A stretch of DNA of 64,000 nucleotides, taken from positions 80,424,043 to 80,488,042 of the forward strand of contig OZ022509.1 in assembly GCA_963989385.1 (NCBI GenBank), written 5' to 3'. The DNA is from Ctena decussata. Its lineage: Eukaryota > Mollusca > Bivalvia > Lucinida > Lucinidae. Below are positions 34,260 through 44,190 of this stretch, in pieces (position 1 is the first letter of the stretch; each line of letters opens with the position of its first letter). A program made the translations under genes and the position numbers. The notes below the pieces were generated by a model. The model saw only the letters and a program-made list of their open reading frames with translations, did not search any database and had not been told where the DNA came from.

Positions 34260-37116
34260 TCCAGGAGCCCAGGAGAAAAAAAGGGGTTCGCTCTCCTTTA
34301 ATAGTAGAGTTTGGCAACCCTGTGCATTAAAATACACACTTATTTTACCGTGCCTGGTTCAGTGAACTACCGGAGCTAACGCAGTTACAACTTTATAGAT
34401 TTACCTAGTATATTTCAGGATAAATCTGTTACATCTTCCATACCTGATTACTTCCAAAATTCTGAACCACCTATTATTTGTTATAAGTATAACAAACCGA
34501 TTAGAAGTATCATATTTAATTTCAATAAACTTGTGTCTGATTTTGACATCGATGCTAATACTCCTGATTCATGAGATTGTAAAGATTCCAAATTTATTTA
34601 CCCATCAGCAGGTCATGTTGTGACTGGAAATTTGAAGATCATCCCGGATTCTAGAATTCGTAACATTGTTTCTAAGGGTCCTAAGTATAGATTCCCTTCC
34701 CATATCGATTTCAACAGATGTAGGGAAGAAATTGCATCTGCATTAAATGATTTTGGTAATCGTTGGTGTAAACGAGAGGGTGTTGAAAGTAACGCTTTAA
34801 AGAAATGGAAACTAAGTATCTTTAATATTGTGGATAAACGTATAAAGTTTTATTCACACAATACTAATCTTTTACCTCCTAAGCCTAAATCTTCCTTTAG
34901 ATATTTGAAGCAGGGTATCCAGGATTTTCATAGGAAGTATGTTTTGGTTTACTGCTGACAAGGCCGCAAACAACATTGTTGTTGTTTGTCGGATGCACTA
35001 TATTAACACTTTGAAGCAGGAACTTAACGGCACCACGGCTTACGAAGAGACTTTTACAGATGAGAAGACTGTCGTTAATAGCCACTCAAATAATTTGCCT
35101 TTAAAGTTTGCTGTTAACGTTAAGGAACGCCAAGACAAACTTCCTACGATGTATTGGTTACCTAAGCTTCATAAAAAACCGTATAAAGCTAGATTCATTG
35201 CCAACTCTAGCTCTTGTACTACTACAGAATTATCTAAATTATTAACTTCTTGCCTCACTGCTGTGAAATCTCGTGTCATTTGGTACTATGAGACAGTGTA
35301 TGAGAGGTCAGGGAAAAATATGTTTTGGTCTATAAAAAATTCTGGTGAGGTACTTAGTAAACTGAAGTCAAGAGGGTTCCGTGCGACTAGTTTGTCCACT
35401 TATGATTTTTCTACTCTTTATACCACATTACCCCATAATTTAATAAAGGAAAAACTTGTTGATTTGATTGAGAGGGCCTTCAAAAAGTTCTCCAAAAATG
35501 AAGATACCCTTTATATTGCCTGTAACGATAAGAAAGCGTTTTTCACTTCTACTGACCGTAAAATATATAGAGGATATAGTCTTTGGTCATGTCAGAATGT
35601 ATGTGACGCCTTATCATATCTCTTAGATAATATTTACATCAGATTTGGTAATAAGTTATACAGACAAATTGTTGGTATTCCGATGGGTACAAATTGTGCT
35701 CCTCTTGTGGCCGATTTGTTTTTATTTTGTTATGAAAGAGATTTCATGACTTCTCTTTCTGTTGATAATCAAGCTGATATCATTGAGGCATTTACCTCAA
35801 CCTCTAGATATTTAGACGATCTTCTGAATATTGATAATCCTTATTTTGAAAGCATGGTTAACCAAATTTACCCACCTGAACTTAAATTGAATAAAGCTAA
35901 TACTTCAGATACCGAGGCCCCCTTTTTGGATTTACATCTATCTATTTCTAACGGTTTTGTATCTTCTAAAATTTATGATAAACGTGATGACTTTGACTTT
36001 GATATAGTTAATTTTCCATTTTTGGATGGTGACGTTCCACGTCGTCCCTCTTATGGAGTGTATATTTCTCAACTTATAAGATTTGCTAGAGTGTGTAGTC
36101 ATGTAGATGACTTTAATGCTCGTAATAAATGTTTAACTGCTAAACTTCTTCAACAGGGCTATCGGTATCATAAGCTTAGAAAGGCTTTTTCTAAATTCTA
36201 TCGCAGACACCATGAATTGGTTTCAAAATTTGATGTCGGATTAAAATTTCTTTTACACCAAGGCCTATCGGAACCAGAATTTTATGGTGACTTAGTATAC
36301 AAATTCAAAAAGATTAAGGGTAGGACTGATTTTTCTGATCAATTCCAAAATATAATAATACGTCACAAACGTATTGGCTATAATTTAAATGTTATGCGAC
36401 AGTCTGCATGCTTAGTGATTAACCCAATCACGGTTGATAGCTTTGCTGCACTCTTTAATTGCACACCGGGGGATCGGTCGTCAGACTCTATGATGGCCCC
36501 GACCTAAAGCTATATATTTTAGTTGGTTGGGACCGGAGCCTTTTTGTCTGTTGCTTGGTCCACCGGGGCTCAACTGGTGACCTTCTTTTGCTTCAGATTT
36601 CCAGTGGGGTTGTTTGGCAGGACAGGGATCTCCACCTGTCAGACGGCCCGTTGTATCTGTTGAGTCCTCGTCTTTGCTTCTTCATGGTGTTGAAATTTGA
36701 TTTATGTGTTTACCGTGATGATTCATTGACGAGTTAGAGGGTTATCATGCGAACCGAACAACCAACTAAATGTTTTGTACCACTTCAGAAACTGAGGGTG
36801 AGGTTGGGCATGTAAAATCGATTTAAGCCCCCCAGTAATTCATTACTGACCGTTCCAAGGCGGTAGTTCTGTTGTGGTTCTTTGGTGCCTGTTTTTGGTG
36901 TCAGAGTTTCTGTGATGCTTTACCTTATGTATGTTATTATTATTTTTGGTTCGGTTTGGGTTGCTGAGTGGCCACCTTTTGGGAACAAGCTGCTCACTCG
37001 GTTGGCCATATGTTCTCTGTATCTTGATTATTTGTAATCTTAGTTGTTTCCAACTATGGTTTGAGGGCTGGATTTGGATTTTGATTGTTTCAGTTCCTGG
37101 TCTTTGCATACTTTTT
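34260..37116 (+). mobile_element. Family A retroelement, longest copy (A2)
   Basis: A long reverse transcriptase frame (34380-36507) followed by about 610 bp of 3' untranslated sequence that ends GGTCTTTGCATACTTTTTAC at 37116. The same end is found in copies at 573, 51112 and 52005. The 3' end has no poly(A) and no long terminal repeat. The 5' boundary is uncertain; sequence upstream of 34260 is repeat U. The element is joined at its 3' side to BEL/Pao sequence. Class: the PKLHK and YLDD motifs and lack of visible LTRs suggest a Penelope-like or related element; this is inference. Confidence 0.85.
34380..36507 (+). pseudogene. Reverse transcriptase of family A (near-complete, two lesions)
   Basis: About 709 codons in all. 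The first stretch reads SIFQDKSVTSSIPDYFQN, then TGA at 34572-34574, then continues in the same frame to 34958. There a one-base frameshift at about 34955 moves to the frame that runs to 36507. Residues counted from 34939: PKLHK at 75-79, the motif A Asp in YDFSTLY at 156, the motif B region GIPMGTNCAP from 246, and the catalytic YLDD at 291-294. All three catalytic aspartates are kept. A basic tail follows (KLRKAFSKFYRRHHEL). I see no GIY-YIG, AP or RLE endonuclease and no tyrosine recombinase. Related short proteins are abundant in animal genomes; the PKLHK box is a feature of Penelope-like RTs, but GIPMGTNCAP is unusual among those I know. The copy is young and dead by only two changes. Confidence 0.85.
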
Positions 37117-39178
37117 ACAAATACCTCGATGTCTGCTTGTAGGCGGAAAGCAGATAGACAAAGTTTCCTTGCACACATTCGTTGACGCCTCTGAAGATGC
37201 ATTTGGAGCCGTTGCTTATGTAAGGTACAGCTACAAAGATGGTGCTATCTCCACCAACATAGAGGCTGCTAAGACACGGGTCGCACCTACCACAGCGACA
37301 AGTATCCCACGTCTAGAACTAATGGGCGCAGTTATTGGGGTCCGACTATCGACGAGAATAGCGAGGGTACTGGAGCTTCAGATGAGTCGAGCAGTCTTCT
37401 GGTCGGACAGTCATAACGTTCTTTGGAGGATACATGGGCACAGTCGAGACTTCAAACCATTTGTTGCTAACCCGGTAGGCGAGATTCAGACAAGTACAAC
37501 TCCAGAGCAAAGCAATGGAGATATATACCGACTAGTTTAAATCCAGCCGCTATACTCAGCAGGGGAATGACGGCAGCTGATCTTGAAAATTGCGACAGAT
37601 GGTGAAAAGGACCAGAGTTCTTGAGAAAGCCAGAAGAAGCTTGGCCAACAAAATTTTTCAAGAATAACCACACAGGATACGACGAAATGAAGCGATCCGG
37701 AAGACCAACAATATTTACTAGAACGGAAAACCGCTCGGAGTCAGTATGTATGGCTGTCACTGGTAATGAAGACAGCTTTCCGTTGGAACCACGTAACTGC
37801 TCGAGCTTATTACGTCTGACGAGAGTGTTAGCATGGATAAACCGCTTCATTGACAACAGTAGAGAGCAAAAGGAAAACAGGACATCCGGTGAACTGCTCA
37901 GTGACGAGCTGAAACGAGCCGAAGTCCAGATTATTCATCATACACAGGTCACTGAGTTTACTGACGAATGGAAGACTCTGTCTCGCCGGAAACCTTTGCC
38001 ATCAAGCAGCAAGTTGTTGGGATGCAACCAAAACTTGACAACGACGGGTTGATGCGGTCTGATGGTCGATTGAAACATGCAGATTTTCTACCATATGACG
38101 TGCGGTATCCAATCATTCTGCCAAGAAGAAACTGGGTGACTAAGCTTATCGTAAAGGAATACCATGAACAAGGAAACCATGCCACCGGGACCAACCAGAC
38201 ACTCGCAGCATTATCCACTCGATACTGGTTACTTGCAGGACGCGAAGAAATACGAGAATGGGAAAAGGAGTGCGCGGTGTGTCGCCGACGGAAATCGAAG
38301 CCTTGCTCGCAAATAATGGCATCATTGCCAACATCGAGACTGAAGCCATCTCTGCGAGCATTTGCTAGGTCGGCAGTTGATTTCGCTGGCCCATTCATTG
38401 CAGTTCAAGGACGAGGAAAATGACGCGAGAAGAGATACCTCTGCCTGTTTACCTGTCTCGCCACAAGAGCTGTTCACTTAGAGATGGCATACGGACTGGA
38501 TACGGATTCATTCCTGAACGCGTTTTACAGGATGGGCAGTCGTAGAGGTGTACCAGAAGAAATGTTTTCGGACAACGGTACTAACTTCAAAGGCGCGGAC
38601 GCGGAACTGAAGTCGCTGGTTAAGGAACTACATGAGAACAAAATAAACCAGTCCATACCCAACAAAGGAGTCACCTGGCACTTTAACCCACCACTTGCAC
38701 CACATTTCGGTGGTGTCCACGAGACTATGATTAAGTCGCGAAGAAAGCAGTACAATTCATACTGGGAAAAGCGGACATCAACGACGAAGAACTCACAACA
38801 GCAATGATCGGAGCTGAGGTCCTGATAAACTCTAGGCCTCTGACATATCAATCGGCGAATCCAGCAGACAGAATTCAATCCGAAAAAGAGATGGCGCCGT
38901 ATACAAGAACTGGTGCGCCATTTTTAGAGAAGATGGATGCGTGAATGGTTACCGAGGCTCAACGTCCGACAAAAATGGTTCCAGACGCAATGGTCCAGAT
39001 CGGTGACGTCATGTTGGTCATCTCACCGGACACATCGAGAGGAAACTGGCCGCTCGGACGGGTACTCGAGGTCTATCCAGGACAAGACGGGCACGTGCGA
39101 GTTGTGAAGATCCAAGTTGGAGAAGGGACTTTAATTAGACCAGTGAACAAGATGTGTTCACTCGAGTTGGAACTTTAA
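37116..39178 (+). pseudogene. BEL/Pao retrotransposon pol remnant (RNase H, integrase, C-terminal domain)
   Basis: Order of recognisable parts: RNase H-like FVDASEDAFGAVAY (37178-37219) with SIPRLELMGA and FWSDSHNVLWRIHGHS (37400-37440); a zinc-binding H2C2 region HEQGNHATGTNQ with CAVCRRR (38160-38290); integrase core with FARSAVDFAGPF (38370), [12 protein letters not shown] (38565) and APHFGGVHE (38700), giving the D, D and E positions; INSRPLTYQ (38830); and the C-terminal DUF5641-type tail [12 protein letters not shown] to [12 protein letters not shown] (39000-39175). This order is typical of BEL/Pao. Lesions: TGA at 38421-38423, frameshifts near 37500, 37560, 38000, 38770 and 38985. Reverse transcriptase, protease and gag are absent: the sequence starts at the end of the neighbouring family A element. 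Intact relatives copy RNA to DNA and integrate it into chromosomes. Confidence 0.88.
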
Positions 39179-39276
39179 CCATGACAAATGGACTAATACC
39201 TGCTTAATTAAGTCTTTGATATTTTTATTGTTAGTCAGATATAAGTTTTGTTGTTTAAATAGCTTTCAAAATGGCA
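39179..39276. other. Short spacer, possibly BEL 3' untranslated region
   Basis: 98 bp of AT-rich sequence between the BEL stop codon at 39178 and the miniature LTR element. A purine-rich stretch at 39810-39835 (GAGGAGGGGAAAATGAGAAA) beyond the miniature element could be the BEL polypurine tract, which would place the miniature element inside the BEL 3' region. This is inference. Confidence 0.4.
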
Positions 39277-39430
39277 TGTCACGGACTCTTAAAAATCTCA
39301 CGCCCGGGCCGAGGATCGAACCCGGGACCTTTCGTTCTAAAGTCTCGCACTCTACCACGTCGCTATAAAAGCCGGCTTGTACCGCAAGGCAGTACAAGTG
39401 TATTTTATACCTAACCTATACCCTGTGACA
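39277..39430 (-). repeat. LTR-like unit 1 with tRNA-like sequence
   Basis: 154 bp bounded by TGTCAC and GTGACA. On the minus strand it reads TGTCACAGGGTATAGG, then TATAAAATACACTTGTACTG (TATA-like), then GCGACGTGGTAGAGTGCGAG (A-box region), CCCGGGTTCGATCCTCGG (B box and a fully paired T arm with a seven-base loop), ending AAGAGTCCGTGACA. 154 versus 155 bp, with about five differences from unit 2. In the element's orientation this is the 3' LTR. Confidence 0.8.
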
Positions 39431-39544
39431 TTCTCCCCCACCATATTGAATTCGTCCTCGAATTCTCAGGAGTTACAAGAATCACTTGAAATGAGACTTA
39501 AGGAGTTCTAATGCACATGTGGGTCATTTACGTTGGGTACCATT

Positions 39545-39699
39545 TGTCACGGATTCTTAAAAAATCTCACGCCCGGGCCGAGGATCGAGCCCGGGACCTT
39601 TCGTTCTAAAGTCTTGCACTCTACCACGTCGCTATAACAGCCGGCTTGTACCGCAAGGCAGTACAAGTGTATTTTATACCTAACCTATACCCTGTGACA
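39545..39699 (-). repeat. LTR-like unit 2 with tRNA-like sequence
   Basis: 155 bp, about 97% identical to unit 1; changes include GATCGAGCCC for GATCGAACCC and one extra A in the A run. In the element's orientation this is the 5' LTR. Confidence 0.8.
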
Positions 39700-40426
39700 A
39701 TGAATTGATAACATATGAAGCAGGTGCGCATTATAATTAGACAATTGAATGGATACAAGCTAACATTTATTTAACCCGGCTTATCTTCAAAATGAAAGTC
39801 ATTTTGAGGAGGGGAAAATGAGAAAAAAGGTAATTGATTTTACGACATCATGCTTTTGGTGGTGTTATTTGAATGTTAGACTTGTTTACCTGATGTGGCG
39901 TTAGACATATCGCAGCGGTACGTCGGTTACTTTACGTCGGTTACGTTACGTCGGTTACTAGGGAATGGGGTATAGATAGTTTTTAGAAGACGTCGCGGGT
40001 AATCGTATGGGCCAAAATCAGTTTAAAGTATCGGAATAAATTGAATTTGCATACGAACTTGGTTTTCTTGAGTTATTTCCATAATCGGGAAATTCTACGG
40101 ACCAACCAATATTGACGGGCCATGCAATACCGGACTTTCTTTTTCGTTGACTTTTTACACTGATACATAGATATGTTGGGTGTATTATAACAGGCAGGTG
40201 ATGCTTACAGCTCGCAAGTACCTGATCACACCTCTATTTTGGGGTCCATATCTGTGTATCTAGAATATTCCGGAATTGTCAATAATAAAACGAATAACGA
40301 GTTCGGACTTACGATTTTGGTATTTTGACCATTTCCATTTATTATATACATGTAAATATACAAACAAATCCATTGAATAAAGGACCTGCTTATATGATAG
40401 TCATCTCCTGGATATATGTAACAATT
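39700..40426. other. Spacer with short GTCGGTTAC repeats
   Basis: 39920-39960 has three copies of TACGTCGGTTAC. 39810-39835 is purine-rich and could be the polypurine tract of the BEL element. No gene is seen. Confidence 0.45.
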
Positions 40427-40556
40427 GTCACGAACTCTTAAAAATCTCACGCCCGGCCGAGGATGGAACCGGGGGCCCTATGGTATACAGGCAAACATTC
40501 TACCACGTTGCTATAAAAGCTGGCTTGGACCGCAAGACAGTCTTTGTCTACCCTGC
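40427..40556 (-). repeat. Partial, diverged LTR of the miniature element
   Basis: TGTCACGAACTCTTAAAAAT, GCCGAGGATGGAACCG (damaged B box), TCTACCACGTTGCTATAAAA and ACCGCAAGACAGT follow the order of the 39.3-kb LTR. The other end (GTGACA) is missing. Confidence 0.72.
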
Positions 40557-40583
40557 AGTAAATTGATAACTTTCGAATCAGGG

Positions 40584-40632
40584 AATGGTAAGGCAGCAAA
40601 AGGAGAGGGATGGGCTCCGCCTTCCCTTCTTT
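40584..40632 (+). repeat. Fragment of SINE family 3 body
   Basis: AAGGCAGCAAAAGGAGAGGG followed by ATGGGCTCCGCCTTCC is the complement of 27640-27690. Confidence 0.65.
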
Positions 40633-40884
40633 TACGTTAAGACTGATGAGATTGTAAATAAGGACGGAATCGAAATACATGTAGTTCAGTTTTAGCAGTG
40701 AATTGAGTAATACAATCCATGTAATTCAGATGTAAGAAGATAGACCACTCGCGCTCTACGCTCGTGATATTATCTACATTACAGTTGACCTACAACAGTG
40801 AATTATAACTCAAGAATTCACGGCTAGAGCTGCTATATATCGCAAATCTCACTACAAATATACGAGGCTCAATAATAAGAGTAT

Positions 40885-41126
40885 GAGCCGCGACACGAGA
40901 AAACCAACAATGTGGTTGTGCGCCCAGCGCAGACTCAGATCAGCCTTGGTATCCGCGCAGTTTGACCAGACTCTTTGTGTTCAAAGAGTAGCTAGGGGTC
41001 TAAGCTACCTCCATGCGGACAGCGGATGCCCAGGCTGATCTGTGTCTGCGACTGCGCGGATGCCAAGTCTGATCTGAGTCTGCGCTGGACGCACAATCAT
41101 TTTATTGGTTTTCTCGTGTCGCGGGT
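40885..41126. mobile_element. MITE of the GAGCCGCGACACGAG family, copy 4
   Basis: 242 bp, starting GAGCCGCGACACGAGAAAAC and ending TTTTCTCGTGTCGCGGGTC. The middle has a rearranged block where GATGCCCAGGCTGATCTGTG and GATGCCAAGTCTGATCTGAG lie in tandem, so part of the right arm is duplicated. Confidence 0.87.
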
Positions 41127-42821
41127 CATATATATAGTCTGGGCAGACTCAGAACTGTTTGCCAGCATCGTTTGCTTCTTCTGATAGGCTGAGGTGAATA
41201 ATCATAACTGAAAGTAGGTATATAAAACATCTGTTAATTCAGCTGAATATGCCAAATCGCTGATTTCCTATCAAATTATTAATTGAGATTGCTTAAAATA
41301 AAGAAAAAGTATTCTGTTTAAAATGTTCTGTTTGCAAAGGTATCAGTTTGCTTTCAGCAGACTGAAGATTAAAACAGGGCAAATCCGATTTATTCACTCC
41401 AAACATTATAGGTCTGAGGAGATCTTGCTTAGACTGGTCCTGATCACTACTTACAATGTGTTATTGCGCTATCCTGAATGCGTATGTTAAACGTTATGGT
41501 TTCTGCCGGTTTTACAAGGAATTGTGGGAAAGCGTCATTAGAAACCGTGTAAACAAATTATAAAACGGCAGTAAAATTTGAAAATTAAGGTATATATGCC
41601 TTTATTTATATGAAAATTTGTCTGTAATAAGTTTTACCATAAGAATGCATATATTCCGGGCCGATGAGTGCTCTATTCTTCCTTAAATCAGCTTTTATAC
41701 TGAATAACGTGAACAGGGGCGTAACTAGGGGCAATTTCATAATACCCACAACCATGTTTTATTCTCTACTTCTTGAAGGGAAAGCTAGTATTTCAGCCAC
41801 TTTGGTAATTGGTATTGAAATCTGGTCTAACTTATAAATGTTCAGATTGCAAATTTGCAGGTGCGTTTGGAAATTTTGTCAATTTTGACAAAATTTCAAT
41901 ACGCACTTGCGTATTTGCCGTATACGTAGCTACGCCCTTGGTGAAAGTAGACTTTTCATCATATATCCATAGTCGGGTGCTTAAACATAATAATGTTGTC
42001 CGCCAACCTTAAATCTCTTTCCGGAAAGTCACTTTTGTGCTGTAATTTGCCCTTTTCATCATTACTTGTTATAGTATTCGTCGGTAGCTGTTATGGCTTC
42101 TTTCGGCTAAGATATATCATTCTACTGTTAAATTGTTGTTATGATACAGTATTCTACGGTTTCGGGCGTTGGTATTCATTCTCACCGTCTTGAAAACATT
42201 ATAAATTTTGTGAGTCAGATTTCAAGAAATATCAATATAAATGAAATGAAATGTATAAAAACTTCTTTACTGGCCTAAGGTGGGAGATTCAATGGGTATG
42301 ACTCTCTCCTTCCTATCTTAATTGTAATAATCATGACTAAATACATTAAATTCATTCCTTTAAGTATAAAAATATGCTTCTCCATATTTTCAGAGGAATA
42401 TTTCATTGCTGTCACTGTTTCAAAGACAAATCAACTTTTGGAGATGTCATAAATCATAAAGCTGTAATCATTATGCACAGCAATAAATCACTCAGGCCCA
42501 CATTCACAAAACAACTCAAACTCATACTCGACTTATACTCCAGTAAGATCAGTTGAAGTGACGCTCGAGTAAGCCTTGAGTGCGTGAAGCTTAAGTATAC
42601 AGTTTTGGTATTCACTTTGACTTCGTGGAGGAGACTCTAGCTACACTCCAGTAAGACTCATGTCATGTAAAGGACATTGTGGACCCAGACCGGACCTCCT
42701 AAAACATTTAAACTGAAATGACTCTAAATTTTGAGACATGGTTGACTTAACAGTGTAGAACTAAATCATACTAACTGTAAAATTCGTAAAATTATAAATA
42801 TACCGCGGTATATACGCTTTT
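41127..42821. other. Unassigned region
   Basis: About 1.7 kb without a supportable gene. Short frames (41809, 41993, 42374) show no family resemblance. Confidence 0.4.
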
Positions 42822-43246
42822 CACTGATGAGTTAGGGGACCTCCATATGAGCCGAACTACCAACTAATTATTTGCACCGCGGCGGAGGGTAAGGGTGAAG
42901 TTTTGGGCCCAGTAAAACCTGTTTAAATCCCCCAGTAGTTATTACTGACCGTCCCAGGGCGGTACTTTCGTTGCGGCTGCATTTGTTTTTTGTTCGGTGC
43001 TGTTTAACTTATTGTGTTTTCATTTTCATTTCACTAAATAAGGTATGAATACGTTTATATTTAACTCTTCTATTGGTCTAAATTATTTAGTTCAGTAAAG
43101 ATAGCTGAGCTGTCACCTATTTGGGAAAGAGCTGCTGACTCGGCTTATCGCTTGTGATTTATTGTTTGTCGGGATGTCTTTGTCAATCTTTCCCTTTGAT
43201 GTTGGGGATAGGGTTTGGGATCTGATTCAGTCAGTTCCTGAAGTGT
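42822..43246 (+). mobile_element. Retroelement 3' tail, family B, copy B2
   Basis: CTGATGAGTTAGGGGACCTC, GAACTACCAACTAATTATTT, CACCGCGGCGGAGGGTAAGG and ACCGTCCCAGGGCGGTACTT through GATCTGATTCAGTCAGTTCC match B1 (26965-27440) closely. It is only the 3' untranslated end, 5' truncated. Confidence 0.82.
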
Positions 43247-43934
43247 ATTCACTCTTTTTAAATTTCCACTTGATGTCTGAGCGGTCCGTCCGGTTTACCT
43301 TGCTGTGTCTGCAGAAGCGTTCAGGGTGTAGCCTGTTAAACATCGGTCATGGATTCAATACCGTCCTTTTACAATATTTTGGCTGAAACTTTAATAGATT
43401 TTCTGATTTTCGTACAGTGACTTTTCACTACTTTGGGGATGGTGCTAGTGCCAACAGAATTGGAAAAAATCTCTTTGTATTCTCCTTAAATTTGAAATCT
43501 CAGAACAACTATATTGGCTCAAGTGGTGGGATAGGGGACATGAAACTGAATATATAATATTTAAATTCAATAGTAAAGTTGTGTTTGTAGAATGGTCCGT
43601 AGAAAAATTCTTCCTGCAATTGAGAATTTTTCAACTTGCAGTTGGGAAAAAAGATACAATTTTGAATTTGGACTGGTGCCTTTTATGAGCACCACGTATA
43701 TAGAGACAAAATCACTGTCGTATCAACACTATATCTGTTGTTGTTTAACCCTACCTCCTGATAGTTTCTGTGAGCCCCCCTCCCCCCGTCCCCCCACCTC
43801 CAAAAAAAAAAAAAAGCTTTCATACCACGGATTTTATCCAAACTAGGCACAAACTAGTATAGTGACACGGGGACGACGTTGTTGCATGCAATGAACAGCT
43901 TCGATGATACTAAAATTAATTGTTATGGGCGTGT
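43247..43934. other. Unassigned region with C tract
   Basis: 43774-43800 is C rich (CCCCCCTCCCCCCGTCCCCC) followed by an A run. No gene is seen. Confidence 0.4.
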
Positions 43935-44190
43935 TTCTAGATCATCGATCATCGTCTTTTATATTATTTGGATCCTTTTGAAACTAATCAGTCTTTGAAT
44001 CGACTGCCCAATTAAAATTAAATAATTACAGTATGCTTTTTTTTTCTGGTTTCGTCACCAGATATTGTCAGGGTCACTGACGAGGCTTTATTAGCCGAAA
44101 CTACGTAGTCTGGCCCATGTTACTACTTCTGTATGTATTCTCTGCTCTTGAAGGAACTTTTTTAGATTTTAATTCTATATCATTGTAGAC
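43935..44190 (+). mobile_element. Retrozyme-like element with hammerhead core, copy R1
   Basis: Plus-orientation member of a family also at 49391, 56885 and 60475 on the minus strand. Order: TTTATATTATTTGGATCCTT, CAGTCTTTGAATCGACTGCC, TTTCTGGTTTCGTCACCAGA, the ribozyme at 44071-44116, then TGTATGTATTCTCTGCTCTT and TTTTTTAGATTTTAATT. No protein is encoded. Known analogues: metazoan retrozymes and hammerhead-bearing Penelope-like elements; which of these applies is inference. Confidence 0.75.
44071..44116 (+). ncRNA. Type I hammerhead ribozyme, core intact
   Basis: Helix I GGGTCA (44071-44076) pairs with TGGCCC (44111-44116), six pairs including one U-G. Then CTGACGA (44077-44083), matching the consensus CUGANGA, where the fourth-from-last N is free. 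Helix II GGCT/AGCC with loop TTATT (44084-44096). GAAA (44097-44100). Helix III is CTACGTAG (44101-44108), a self-complementary octamer typical of short-stem-III hammerheads. TC (44109-44110) gives the UH cleavage site after C44110. All invariant bases are present. Activity is not shown. Confidence 0.88.

Larger units (their letters stand above)
39277..39699 (-). mobile_element. Miniature LTR element (TRIM-like), 423 bp
   Basis: Two direct LTR-like repeats (39277-39430, 39545-39699) enclose 114 bp. On the minus strand the inside starts 2 bases after the 5' LTR with TGGTACCCAACGT, which differs at two bases from the start of a tRNA-Lys primer site (TGGCGCCCAACGT). It ends ATGGTGGGGGAGAA directly before the 3' LTR, a polypurine tract. 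There is no coding capacity. TG...CA ends are present. No matching target duplication is seen (ATGGCA at the left, ATGAAT at the right). A related LTR with its own polypurine tract is at 51555-51725, and partial copies are at 40427 and 48130. Confidence 0.75.

Noticed and set aside
39277..39430. Functional tRNA gene
   Set aside because: A and B boxes and the T arm are present, but the acceptor stem does not pair properly and the unit lies in a repeated LTR-like element.
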